From: Diphasiastrum complanatum
Taxonomy: Eukaryota; Streptophyta; Lycopodiopsida; Lycopodiales; Lycopodiaceae
NCBI GenBank assembly: GCA_029204225.1
Contig: CM055104.1
Coordinates: 41,125,912 to 41,189,911 of the forward strand
DNA: 64,000 nucleotides
Direction: 5' to 3'
The notes under the pieces are model-generated. The model saw only the letters and a list, made by a program, of their open reading frames with translations. It ran no database searches and was not told the origin of the DNA. The position numbers and the translations under genes are program-made. Below are positions 37,408 through 49,589 of the stretch, in pieces. Every line of letters begins with the position of its first letter. Positions within the stretch are counted from its first letter, which is position 1.

Positions 37408-40005
37408 TCATCTAATTTTATCTTCTTGTATAAACTTGCATGCTTTTCTAAACTTGTTGTATTGTGCGGACTTTGTTATATGTCGACTCTGAACTCTGCG
37501 GTAGAACCACTGAAACAATTGACAAATGTAGTTTCGTTTTTCATTGGTTCCTCCATGTTGTGTATTTCGATGAAATGCTGCTCGTGCTTGCCAATGTGAC
37601 TTCTCCATCCCTTGTGATGACCATACACTCAAGCTTCCATATGTGTTTGCAAAAAATGTTGTATGATCTCTTAGTATGTGCTGCATATGTCAAAATCATA
37701 ATGTTAGTTTTATGTTTGGATCTAAACATATATGAAAAATTGAAAGCATCTTGAAGAATTTATACTAACCATATAATGAGTGATGTGAACTTCTCCCCAT
37801 GCTTTTGATACTGCATTAACAAACTCGACACAAGTCCTTTGGACAGCTTTCTTATCAATCTCAAAGTATTTATCTTTTCTTAAAATAACAATCATACTGT
37901 CAAACTTCTTCCATACATCAACTTTTAGTACTCTAGTTTTGCCGTCTTTCTCGAAGTCCTGAGTGGCAACAATAATATCTGTCCAGACTGAGTGTTGAAT
38001 ATTAGAAGCCTTACCAGTATAATTTGATAGGAAACGATGTGCTTTTGCTCCTCCTATGCTTGGCTTAGTTGGCATGTTCCCATTCTTTCCTAGAACCTTT
38101 TCATCTTTTTGAAGTTTGACATGTCCCTTATGAAGTCCTGCTTTTGATAAAACATCTTCTAATCGAGAGATAGCTTCTTTTGCTAATGATGTTATCTTAG
38201 TATTCCAAGCAAAAACTATATGAAGATAAATGATCTTTTCTATTAATCTAACTTCTGCATGAAGAGTGCAAAGGGGATAGGTAGCACAGGCTTCTAATTT
38301 GGATCTGCATATTCTCTAGAAATTCATGTACTCCTAGTAACATCTTTTGCCATTCTCATGCGGTACAAACAAGGGTGTTTTGATGTAACACTGTGAGAGA
38401 CATTATACATACAATTCAATGTTTTCAAATCACCTGCTAAGTGCCATTCAACATTGAAGTCTCCAATTCCTGGAACATTGAAGTCTCCATATGGACCTTG
38501 ATGATCCTAGGATAAGATGTCCTTGAGAATATCTATGATAATATATCATGATCCTCCTTCAGCACCTGTCCAAAAAATTAATTAGACTTAGTTAACAATG
38601 AGTTAATACTATTCAATGAATGTAATGTAATAATGAGACTAGTTACCTGAAATGCTGCCAACCACCATATATCATTTTCTGACTAGACATTGAATCTGAA
38701 ATCTTCTTGGTCCTCCGTTTGTGATAGAGCACCATTCATAAGAGTTATACTAACCCTCTCCATCTTCTGCCCTTTCACAATTTCTGACTCATCTAATTTA
38801 AGTACTATGATTATTTTGCCATTCACCTTTTCACAGGTTATATCATAGAATGTGATGATGTATCTCAACAAGTAATTTAGATCAACAAATAAGTTGTTTG
38901 ATGAATTGTAGAATATCGATCTTTCATCAGTTTCATACACCTCCTCAATATGAAATGGAGTTCCAGTGATCTTATGCATACCTATGTTTAATGTGTCCCT
39001 CTCTTTCTTCAAGTGATATGTCCTAGGGATTGGGACTTTTCTAATTTGAACTTGCTTAAAAGCTTCTCTAATTGATTTAAATATTGTTGCATATGCTTCC
39101 CTGCTAATACCTGCAAAATCACAAGCACCCTGAACTATAGTCTTATCTAAATTTTTTTGAATGTCCACCATCAAAGACTTTGTTATTTTACACTTTACAT
39201 TTGAACTCCTATTGTTCATCATGATACGCTCAGTGGATTTGCCTGTCAATATTGTGCCCAATGACACTCCTAGTGAAGCATTGTCTTTAATATTCTGAGG
39301 AGCTACTAATGCAGATCTGCAAAAAAAATAGATAGTTAACAGAACATTACCATAGCTGAAATTAAATCCAAATTTCATTGAAAAACCTACAAAAATCAGG
39401 ATATACTTACTCGAATGCACATTTCGATAACCTCCTTTTGAAATCGTTTGAATATCCTTGCAACTTTGTCGCTTTCGCTTCTTACTTTCAGCCTTCTTCT
39501 TTGCCAATTCCACATCCTTCAATAATTGTAAGTTTTCAAAACGAATAGATTGTAAGATTGATTGCATTTGCTCTAGTTCTGATTTGATATTGATTGTTAT
39601 CTTCTATAATGATTCATTATTTTTTTTAAGTTGTTCATTTTTTTCTAATGTCTTTTGGAGATGACAATCTTTATTCTAACAATAAGAAGATATCCGAATT
39701 TGCTCACCTTCTAAAATGTGAACTTTATTCATATAAAGTTGTTTTCCATGGTTCTGCAATCTTTCACAATATCCTAGTAATCCACTATGCCCATTACATA
39801 TCCATGTAACTAAATGAGTTATTGAGGAGAATGTGGGATGTGTCAAAGTGCTTGGATCTTGTGGATATAATGTTTCATCTATCCACAAATCCAACTTTTA
39901 TTTTTTTCCTTCTGCCCTGTAACGAGAACGATTCTCAGCAGATATTGAATGCCTTTGCCTCCTCTTCTCTACAAAGGTGCCAAATCAATAGGAATATCCA
40001 CATGT
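37408..40005 (-). pseudogene. Multi-exon transposase-like gene
   Basis: Exons on the minus strand are about 40005-39411, 39316-38647, 38565-37770 and 37680-37408, with GTAAGT/GTTAGT donors and TTGCAG/GGACAG/ATGCAG acceptors. The last join is in phase (HYM to HILRDH). Contents in order: basic N-terminus (EKRRQRHSISAENRSRYRAE), DLWIDETLYP, a coiled coil, KKKAESKKRKRQ, LKLDESEI, DFNVEWHLAGDLKTLN with a following PCL, KPSIGGAKAHRFL, then HILRDHTTFF..YGSLSVWSSQGMEKSHWQAR. The D-x-K, PC and G-L..S.QG.EK blocks recall large transposon-type proteins common in invertebrate genomes; this is from memory and unverified. In-frame stops (at least TAA, TAG, TAG, TAG, TAG, TGA) and frame slips show decay. 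An in-frame extension to 37219 is possible. Confidence 0.5.
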
Positions 40006-40624
40006 AGATGATACAATGTCATCATCAAAAGAAACAATAGAGTAATCAGTTGCATCAAAGTACTATGACCAGATTCTATGAAGTAAAACAAAATACTCAT
40101 CTTTGATTATATTATATACTCTGTACGATCAATCCAATCTCCATGCTTGTATGCTTGATTCAAATTTCAAAATGCCGCTCATTTTTTCATTCCAATAGAC
40201 GCTCATATTTCCATTCCAATGTGATGATCACGTTCATAATTGGAGATGGCACCCATATTTTCATTCTCGTGGAAGGAATGCATATGTAAACATTTTGTCT
40301 TTTTTTTTAATTCGAATTTGGGGATGGCGGTCATATTCTAGATAGTGAAAATATTGCCCTTTTCGTAACCAATGGAGGGAATATTTTTGAATTTAGTCAA
40401 GTTATACTGCGAACTGTTTATAGTTCTTAACTATGACTATAGACACTATGGTTAGATCATTGGGAGTTGGGGAGGCCTTGGGAGTGGTGGGGGCAAGCAA
40501 ATAAACAATATTGTTTTTTTTATTTTGATATTTTTTTATATCCTACATGGCATTCCTTAAAGGGTCTTCTTGATATTGAGAACTCCTCTAATGAAATTTC
40601 TTTCTGAGATGTAGCTCGGAAGCT
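40006..40624. other. Non-coding flank with imperfect repeats
   Basis: From about 40170 to 40340 a block of the type G(C/G)CG(C/G)TCATATTTTCATTCC recurs three to four times. It could be the subterminal region of the element ending here, but I found no matching inverted copy near 31.3 kb. Confidence 0.35.
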
Positions 40625-40807
40625 ATATCTCACACTTCATATAACGTGCTCAAGATGTCCCAGACTTCTTTGGATATCTGGGCTTCAGATACCTGGCCGA
40701 TCTGAGTATCCAAAATGTTGAGGATGATCAGCGCAAAAGCTTTGCCATCCTTCAGCTTCCATTTGGCGATTGTTGTGTCGTCAGCTTCGGGTTTCCCTTC
40801 TGCACCT
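40625..40807 (-). pseudogene. Copia gag (UBN2) fragment with adjacent A23
   Basis: The minus strand reads AKWKLKDGKAFALIILNIL and AQISKEVWDILSTLYEV, the UBN2 gag signature. A run of 23 A (40813-40835) lies upstream. Both sides are cut; no other copia domain is adjacent. Confidence 0.65.
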
Positions 40808-40835
40808 ATAACAAAAAAAAAAAAAAAAAAAAAAA

Positions 40836-43263
40836 CGACAAGTAATAGCGCGAGAACCATGGGTTACTGCATGTGTGAGCCCGGAACCTTTGTTGCGTTA
40901 TGTGAGAAGAGCACCTCCTCGAAACTAAGTGAACATTGGCAGAGAGAGATAGATCGTTATCGGCTGCTGATATTTCCTATGTTATATCCATCCAATTGTA
41001 AAGAGAGAACCAAGAAAACAAGAATGTTGTAGGAAAAATCACATAGAAAACAAGAATGTTGTAAGAAAAATCACATAGATCATTTTCCAACTCTCTAAGT
41101 CCATCCTCCTTTATAGGAAAAGAGCCACATCTACATGTGGGCCAAGTGACATATTAGCGATACAAATTGTTGATTAATGGCTTAAGGATACTGTGTAATT
41201 ATTTACGATAATCGAGCTCTATATCTTCAGTTGCAAAGGCTTTTGTTAAACTAATTAAAAGGTAGAGAATTATTCATCTTTTTTTGTAGTAAAGATTTTT
41301 GGAATATCTTGATAATCCATTGTAATATACATATTTGATAACATTTTTTTAATGATCATATTAAACCCCTATTCATTGTGGTGATTTTATGCGTTTGAAC
41401 TAATATGACTTCTCAGCTTGATGCTATGATGGTATAAAAGCTTTATATGCTTGTCGTGCTATGTGCAATTACTAAGTACTAACATCGTCTTTGTTGAAGG
41501 GTTGAAAAACCTATTTGTGAAATATTAGTCTGAATCAAAATAGGGATGAGGTTTTATAATTTGGTTGTACTAAAAATATTTATAAGAATTAATTTGAAGG
41601 TGTAATTGCTGTTTAAATTATGATATCTTTTAGAGTGATAAGGGAGAGTAAAATATAGAGAATTGTGACCAATATTGTTAACATGGTATACAAACAACCA
41701 ACAATCTATTTTCTACCTAGCATTTAGATATGTGGTAAAATTTTAGACCCAAGGAAATATGAAATAATATTTATCCTTCATTTGGTATCTAATTATGTGG
41801 CCTAAAGTCTTGGAAGGCATATCCCTTATGATTTTTAACTAGATATTGACAAATTATTCCTAGTTGATTGTCGAAAGGTGAGTAGTTTGAACCTTTAGTA
41901 GACAAGGGCACCTAGGTAGTTAGCATTTCATCGCTTATAAATAACAAAAATCTTTTACCTCAAAATGGCGTGACATACTAAAAGTTCAACAAATAAGATA
42001 ATTTGAACTTTTCAAGCTATAGGCAAATTTTCATAGGTGAAATAAAACTAGCCTTTCCATGAATTTGTTATCTCTCAAATAACTAGATCTTTCCATTAAT
42101 TTTAACTTCAACATTCATAGTGATATTTTTCAACTTTCAACTATGCCCCATGGCTCCAAATTCAAAACAATCTCGACACAATATTGACTTATTTTCTAGC
42201 TGATTAGCAATTCCATAACAAATTGAGATTTCTACATTAGTCACACTACATGACAACTACTTTGCAATCACTTCAATTAAATGACATAAGAGTTTGCACT
42301 TGTTTGTACTCTATCATATCAATGAATAGTCTACAACATCCTTGTCATATCGACATGTTATTTCATTTCTTTCTCAAAATGTGCGACAATGAAAAACTTG
42401 TCATTCCCCATGGGCATTTCTGTGATGGAGATGTGTAACAATTGAGTAACACATTCAAGCTGGCTGCAGAACTGCCCATGGTTAAAGATCAAATTCAACT
42501 TTATTCTAGGTTGAAGTCAATTTTCACATGAAAGTCATTTCTATGTTGAGATATGACTTTTAACGTTTTTAATTTGATAAGATATACCCTATGAATGGCC
42601 ATTTTCTATGAGAAAGAAACAAGGTCTCCATGTAATTCCAACATTAGTATTTTTTTTTTTTTTGTCAAAGTTGAATTGTCAATTGTAGTTACAGTGGCAC
42701 AAACCATTAGAGAAAATATCATGGGCCCAAAAAGAGCCCTATAAGAAATGCCATGTAGGAGAGAGAAAAATAACACTAAAATAATTAAAATATAATTTTC
42801 TAACCTCTTTATGCATCTACCACCGTATGACTTCACAAAAGTTACAAAAGTTATGTGTATACTGGGATGTCCTGCATAGGGTATGTCATGACATTCAAAC
42901 AAAATCTTGCATTTGATCTCATCATCCTTTGGTACACAAACCTTCCCATTACGAAATAGTAATCCATCTCAAATGGTAACCTGTTCCACAATCTTCTTAT
43001 CTTTCTTTATTAGCTGAGACCCCTATAGACTTGTCTCAATACTTCCTCATTTCTCCCTTTCGAAATAATAAGATATTGTCATGTGCTAGGCTTAGCACAT
43101 TAGGTATTGTCCTTCATAATTGTAAGCTTGATAGCATTGAAGGGAGTTAATAAATCATCTGTACCCCTCTTAGACGCCTCAAAGCTAATATTTAGATCAT
43201 TATGAGTAAAAGTGGTAGGTAGGAGATAACGATGTTAGGTGAACATTTAGAGATAGTTAATTC
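40836..43263. other. No recognisable gene
   Basis: AT-rich. Only short ORFs (62 and 98 codons) without motifs. One 41-bp phrase (AGAAAACAAGAATGTTGTA) is duplicated at about 41010-41065. Confidence 0.6.
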
Positions 43264-43885
43264 TGTTGGAAGAAGGAAAGAGAAATCGATAGTAGTGAAA
43301 TCACATTCGATAGGTGCACTATCAAACTATGCGAAAAGATCCTTCTCCTAATGCATGACTACGCCTATCAAATTCAAACAAAGCTGTTGTGACAATCATC
43401 ATGTTCGAATCTTCTAGTGACTAACATTGAAATCATTAGAGAGTGACGGTGATGTATAGAATATTGCAGTATTGAAGCATTAAATAGTTCGACTCAACTC
43501 AATTTTTGGAAATCAATTATCTGACATTGAAATTGGATACCACACATTAAAGACTTCTGATCCGAGAACAAATTGCTCTAATACCATGCTGGAAGAAAGA
43601 AAGAGAAATCGATAGTAGTGAAATCACATTCGATGGATGCACTATCGAACTCCATTGAAAGATCATTCTTCTAATGCATGACTATGCCTATCGAATTCGA
43701 ACAAAGTTGTTGCGACAATCATCACATTCGAATCTTCTAGTGACTAATTTTGAGATCATTAGAGCTAGAAGGTGATTTCGTAGACAAACAATTACAGAGT
43801 GAAAGTGAGGTATGGAATATTGTAGTATTGAAGCATTCGATAGTTCGACTGAACTCAGTGTGATTCGACTATTCGACACATTGGA
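43264..43885 (-). mobile_element. TRIM-like miniature LTR element
   Basis: Two direct repeats of about 240-290 bp start TGTTGGAAGAAGGAAAGAG (43264) and TGCTGGAAGAAAGAAAGAG (43587). Immediately inside the right repeat, minus strand 43586-43575 reads TGGTATTAGAGC, an initiator-Met primer-binding site directly after a CA end. The internal region is only about 50-90 bp and codes for nothing. This matches a terminal-repeat retrotransposon in miniature. The outer LTR ends are not sharp (right repeat to about 43850-43885), and the right repeat has a 32-bp insertion at about 43765. Confidence 0.6.
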
Positions 43886-46462
43886 CAATTTAGACTAAAT
43901 AATAAGATATTTGTTAGATATAGATAACTACTAAAAGCATGCATCTATTTTGACATAATATTGAATGCAATAAGAATGTATAATTGATTCAGTAAGTAGC
44001 ATCCATGTACAAATTAGATGATGCAAGTACAAAACATTAGCGGATGCAACCGTGTACTCAAAACTATCTTTGAGTAGCTGACAACTCTGTGAGCGCCGCT
44101 AGCAATATTCAAAGTAAAATTGAACATTTTTTATCAATGCTAAATGATAAGCTATTTATACTAATGAGGAATGTCATTTAGGCTTATCCATTTAGAACAA
44201 TTAATTAGGTCGTAGGTCACCATTCGCACATAGCAACAATGCGTTGTCACTTATCCAGTTAGGCAAATTAATTATTTGGTAACAAACGGTAACATGATCT
44301 GGCTAGCCTTCGATAGTTTGAACTATTGAAGCACCTGTTGTTTGACTCTAGTGTATTTCTGTAGAGTGTGTAAAAGCATTGAGTACAACTGTAGAGCTGG
44401 ATAAATGATGGATGTAGATTAACTGTAGGAGAATAATCCAACCAATTTGTGGAAGTTCTCTTTAAGTAACCCCACTCTACCATAGATCATGATGCTCTAG
44501 GCTCATTCAAAGTGATGTGAGTTTCTATTCCTTCATTGTGAATAGAAGCTATGAGACTCTTCAAAGCTATGGGTCTCATGTGCCACAATCCCACATGATT
44601 TTTTCATGTCTTTCTTGATGAGATTTCTATGTTCTTTTGGCATTCAATACTGATCTCTTCTGATTTTCAATGCTCTTACATTGTTTGGTCTTTTCTCTAA
44701 TATCATGTTGGATAGCTTGTCTTTGAATTGGCATATCTAGTTTTGGGTTTGCTAATTGCTTAGGCATAGGCGCATGACATTTCTTGGTATTAGAGCCTTA
44801 GATTCTTTTCCCATCAAATTTGATGGTTTTCTTTAAGTTTGGTAGAGTTTTTTCTAATAGTTTTTTGTTTTTCAATTTCTAGAATGTTTTGATTCAAAAT
44901 TTGACCTATTAATCTTCATTTTTTTGAAATGTTTTTTTTTTTTGGTTCTAGATCAATAGGACTTGCTTGTAGCTTTGTGGAGGTATTGATTTTTCTTGAT
45001 TTTGGAGGTGTAATGACTAAGTTATGGCCATTTTAGTGAATTCAATCCAATTTTAGTTCTGTTTTTCTCCATCTTTGGCTAGACTTTAGTTTTATAGATG
45101 TGTAGATCTTTGTCTTAGCTTGAATCTGGGCCAATTTTCAGCCAATTTGGTGAGAATTTGACAAAGATATCCAAGTTCTTGTGAGAGAGGTCCAATTCTA
45201 GCTTTCGTAAGATTTTCGAGAGAGAAGTTCCTGGAAGAGTAATTGTATGAACGATATTGAAGTGGTCGCTGGCCAACGCCTTCTCTGATGGAGATTGACC
45301 ATTGGCCAACGCATTTTTATGGCTCATGGATCGCGAAAGTACCTGTGATTTAGTATAACTTTGTGTATGTGCAATGCTCCATGCATTTTTCAGTATAAAT
45401 GGCCATTAGAAATGCAATGGATTGTTGTCCTTTCAAGCGGTTTCCGAAAAAACCAAAAGTTATAGCATAAATGTGGATGATATAAATGCTATTTCTACAC
45501 TCGATTGGCTGTAGCTTGCTACATATGATGGCTCTAGGTGTATGCTTGTTTAGTATGATTAAACTGTGATGCTATCTGCCTCTTATAACTAGCATGAGTA
45601 TGGTTGTGATTACTATAAAGGAAGCAGTATAAAGAATGCTTGGTATGCAATGATGCTCTTGAGATTTTTACAATAACTGATAATCAGTATGTGGTGGGTA
45701 TGGTAAAGAATGGAATGCGATAGCTACATTATAAATCTTCGGGAAAACAAATAACTAACTTTTGGTGAACATGCGTATAACTTGATATGGGTTTGAATTA
45801 TCACAATTTTTTTTCTCTCTTACATTCAAAGTCTAGTTGTTAGAAGTAATGCCACATACTTATATGGAGCTCGACTATGGTATACTTGAATGGCATGGAT
45901 TTGCCCAAGATGTTTAGTGCTTGGACTCCCGGAAATGTTTTATGGGAAATTCATGGGGCGAGTATAGCACGGAGTTGCTCTAGTACCTAGCGCTATGGCC
46001 ATTGGTAGGTCTCTGTGCATCTGCGTAATGAAAGATAGCTGCTTACATGTAGAATGTGTATGTGAATCTAATACATTCTTTTTGCTCTTTTACTGATCAG
46101 TATGGCTTCTGCCCTGATACGGCTTCATTAAAGGGCATAATGTATTGCTAAATTATGAAATGCATGATTGGGAAGATTGGACGTACTTTTTATAATTGCA
46201 GTCAAGCTGATAAAGTAGTGAATCTTGTTTTGGACATGGATGACAATTGATGCTCAACTATGACACCTATCTTCCTCACGTAACTAGCTTGTGCAGTTTT
46301 GTTGTGTGGGATGGTGGCATGTAACAGCTAGATGTCTTAAAACTTGCTTCGCTTTATGGTACTCTGTACTGTTAAACTTTATACAACATTGTTTTTACCT
46401 GTTATGCTATGGCTCGCACTCTCCCGCACCACAAAATGTTTTTTTTTAGACATTTAATCTAT
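43886..46462. other. No recognisable gene; isolated PBS-like word
   Basis: At 44785-44797 the plus strand reads TGGTATTAGAGCC, like a copia primer-binding site, but I could not recognise an LTR upstream or gag downstream. ORFs up to 71 codons have no motifs. Confidence 0.45.
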
Positions 46463-46689
46463 GTATATACTAGTAAAGAGTTCCCATCGTTGACAGGCAA
46501 TGGATGGCCGACGATCTAGTGGGTATGCCCGTCGTTGACAAGATCTGGGTGACGGGTGGTCCTAATGCGGCTAAAATGGTCAAAAATTGACACGGGCGAC
46601 CAAGGGTCTGGGTGGCGGCCAATGGTCAAGATGTGCAGGCGATGCTCATGGTGCTGATCATACAACATGATGCGGATTTAGGATTAGGG
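46463..46689 (-). mobile_element. Degenerate Helitron-like 3' end, copy 4
   Basis: TATATACTAGTAAAGAG at 46465-46480 followed by CCCATCGTTGACAGGC matches the minus-oriented terminus at 25755-25783, with a damaged hairpin. A second internal GCCCGTCGTTGAC occurs at about 46528. The sequence up to the (TG)n tract is probably the element body. Confidence 0.5.

Positions 46690-46741
<52 letters not shown>
46690..46741. repeat. (TG)n microsatellite
   Basis: About 52 bp of TG dinucleotides; it truncates the gypsy reverse transcriptase frame as a His-Thr run on the minus strand. Confidence 0.95.
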
Positions 46742-46742
<1 letters not shown>

Positions 46743-47645
46743 GTTCTTTTGAGAGAACCTATAAGTTGTCTAGAGATAGGGTGACTACCTGGAATTAACT
46801 CTGTCTTATGGTCTACAAATCTGGACGGTGGTATTCCATGAGGTAATTCTTCTATAAATACATCTTTAAATTCAGAAAGTATCTTATTCTTCTCAATTTG
46901 CTCCTGATCTAAGTCTACAGATTTAAGAATCTTTGACAATTCACAACTACTTAGATGCATTTTAGATAAATCCAAAATTGGCTTAGCATATAAAGAATAA
47001 GTTTCATACTGCGAATCAAAAATTTCCATTACACTAGCGAATGAACTCATCCCAGATGGATGTACATATTTGTCTCCAAACAATGTAACTAATTCTTTAC
47101 CCTCCTGAAAAGAGAGAACATGCTTCTCAAAATCTAAAACATGCTTCTCAAGATGCTTATTAAATAACCACTCATGTCCTAGAATTATGTCCATACGTGC
47201 TAAATCTAAAACATGGAAATCTATTTACTCTCTATAATCTTGGATCCAAACTAGAGGTCTTGGAACTTTAACATCCCACGTCTCCAACTCTGCACCTAAA
47301 GCTAGATATACTCAATATCTATGGTTATTGGCTTCAATTTTCAGGTCGAGTTTATGCACAAGACCAGAGTTTATAAAATTATGAGTAGATTCACTATCCA
47401 CTAAAATACTAACTTCATGTCCATTAACAGTGCCTTTAAAACGAAATAAATCATTTGACAAGAATGAAGTAGTACTAAAAGAACAATCACACTCACAATT
47501 AACCTTATTAATTTCCAACTTAAGATTTTTTTTACTTGGCATCTCAATCACTTGAGTTGCGCCTTTCTTTCGTTCTGGGTAGAATTTCAACATGTCCAGG
47601 CTTACTACAATGGAAACACACATTGGTCCTTCTAGCCTTTTTTCG
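46742..47645 (-). pseudogene. Ty3/gypsy zinc knuckle, protease and start of RT
   Basis: On the minus strand: CFHCSKPGH (knuckle without its last Cys), FKGTVNGHEVSILVDSESTH, where the protease DSG is DSE, then MDIILGHEWL and ..FIEELPHGIPPSRFVDH, ELIPGSHPISR, the start of the reverse transcriptase. It ends at the (TG)n tract. It is the continuation of the gypsy gag at 59996-59218, from which it was separated by the copia-1 insertion. Confidence 0.75.
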
Positions 47646-47666
47646 GGACATATGTTTCTTTTGTCT

Positions 47667-48233
47667 AAACTTATGAAAATAGATGACCTGCGGAAATTTT
47701 CTCTCTCTTCGCACTTTTCAAAAAAAATGCGAAAAAACTGAAGGTGGTAAGAGCAGTTAAACTTTTAACTTTAAACTTTTAAACTATGCAAGTGTCGCAT
47801 TTCGAGAAAATGCGAAAAAGCCGAAGCTGTTGAAAACATAGTTCATTTCTGCAGACTGTCGCGACACTTAGAGAGTATGTTTGCAGACTGTCGTGAAAGC
47901 AATGTATTTCTGCAGACTTGTTCTAAATGCTAATTTCGTGGAAGTCCTTGAAGATGGCCAAGTCTTCAATGACATCAAATTATTGAACTTAGCATCTGAA
48001 CTTGAAGTTATGACAAAATTGGTTACCTTTTGCTGGAGATCAGCCAGAAGCCCGTTGTATACGTTCTTCAAATAAATTGGTTGTCTGAGTTTGTGATTCC
48101 CGCAAGTATCAGATGAGCAGACTTTGAATCCAAAATAGGTTTCACCTGACCCTAGATCAAAGATCAATAAACGTGTAGGAAGAATCACGAAATAGAAATT
48201 AGTCATTCACCAAGGAGGCAACTGTGGGCTTAA
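47667..48233 (-). repeat. 3' LTR of copia-1
   Basis: Starts TGTTGGAAATTAAGCCCACA on the minus strand after the polypurine tract and matches 58665-59217. It ends ..CTATTTTCA at about 47667. It is shorter than the apparent 5' LTR, which continues towards the PBS at 57764. Confidence 0.75.
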
Positions 48234-48331
48234 TTTCCAACAGTCCCCCTTAAGGTCACGGGTGGTGCCTTGGTATCTTCGTCAAGTTCAGCATATTGAA
48301 GAACTTTTGGTGCTTGATCCTGGAAAGCGCT

Positions 48332-48985
48332 TGTGAGAGATTTCAACTAGGTTAGTCTAGTTTAGTCATATTTTGGTAAATTGTCAATAAGAGGCCAAAA
48401 CTCATTTTAGACTTAGAAATAAACTTTTTGAAGTTATATTAGTTCAAAATACATTTAATAAACACTTTCGGAAAGTGTGGGAAAGTTGGTAGTCAAGTTT
48501 GAGAGAGATTCAAATTTGAACTTTGGGTACATTGAATCTAGCCCCAAAAATAGTAGGGTTTACATTTTGGAGGGAAAGCCAAGTGGCCAAATAGTGTTTG
48601 GATACTCTATAAAAGGAAGTAACTCATGGAGAGACATATCTTCTCTCTTCTCTCTCTCATTTCATCATTATACATGGTTCTCTTTGGGTTCTACTACTCA
48701 TTGGTGCACTCTCATGATGTTATCTTGCAATTCTATGTGTAGAATGATCATTTATTGCTATTTTCGATTCCACACGCGTGAAATACAGTAGGGGTACTAT
48801 AATTGTATGGATAGCAAACATATTTTATGTTTTGGTTCATGTTTGATCAGTATCTACTAGAGTTTGCATCTCATTTTGTATGTAGTGCTAATTTTTTTAC
48901 ATTGGCAGGATTGTTGGTTTGCTCCCTATTGTAACCAAAGATCAGGGACATGGATTGGATTTTGAATGATCTGAAATCCTTCACA
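48332..48985 (+). repeat. 5' LTR of copia-2
   Basis: 654 bp, TG...CA. Contains TATAAAAGGA at about 48608 as a likely promoter. Differs from the 3' LTR by a few per cent by eye. Confidence 0.9.
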
Positions 48986-48997
48986 TGGTTTTAGAGC
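48986..48997 (+). promoter_or_regulatory. Primer-binding site of copia-2
   Basis: TGGTTTTAGAGC, a variant of the initiator-Met complement TGGTATCAGAGC, directly after the LTR. Confidence 0.75.
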
Positions 48998-49589
48998 TCT
49001 TCTGTTTCAGGTTATGAAAGGATCAGCCATCTTTAGCAAGAATTTGGAGGAGTTACCAATGCCAGAGCATGCTAGATTGATTTCTACTCAAAAATCAACA
49101 CTTTTGCATATGTAGATTGGATCTTTTGTAGGTCAAAGCTCAATATAGGATTATATACTTGATCAATTATGATTTCACACTTGGTTTACTGAAATTAGAC
49201 AATTTTTGGTCTTTTTAGGTAGGTCTCATTGGAGTCTACAAGAAGATATATCAAGTTTCTAGAAATTGCATGTAGAATTTGAGATATTCAATTTTTTGTG
49301 ATTTTGTCAAAACCCTAATTTTGATTGGATCTCTAGTTTTTGAGGTTACTGAACTTCATTTGAGTGTGTTTCAATCTTATGAAGTGGCAAGAATCATTAG
49401 ATTGAGGATAGATAATAGGTTGATCAAGATTTCACTATTCTATGTGTTGATTTTCTAGTTAGAGTGCTAGAAGAGATTTGAGAGGTTCCATATCTTTGTG
49501 ATTTCTTCTTGAGTTCATTTGTTGACATTCAAGAGAGTGCTTTGTGCGTTGGAACAGGTTGAAAGAAGAATATTAGGTCACTTCAACAT

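Noticed and set aside
31370-40005. Reassigned stop codons (alternative genetic code) to explain in-frame TAG/TGA
   Set aside because: Neighbouring genes use normal stops, the paralogues have CAG/CGA at the same sites, and frameshifts and deletions accompany the stops. Simple pseudogene decay explains it.
44785-44797. TGGTATTAGAGCC as evidence of a full copia element
   Set aside because: No LTR could be recognised upstream and no gag downstream, so only an isolated PBS-like word is noted.
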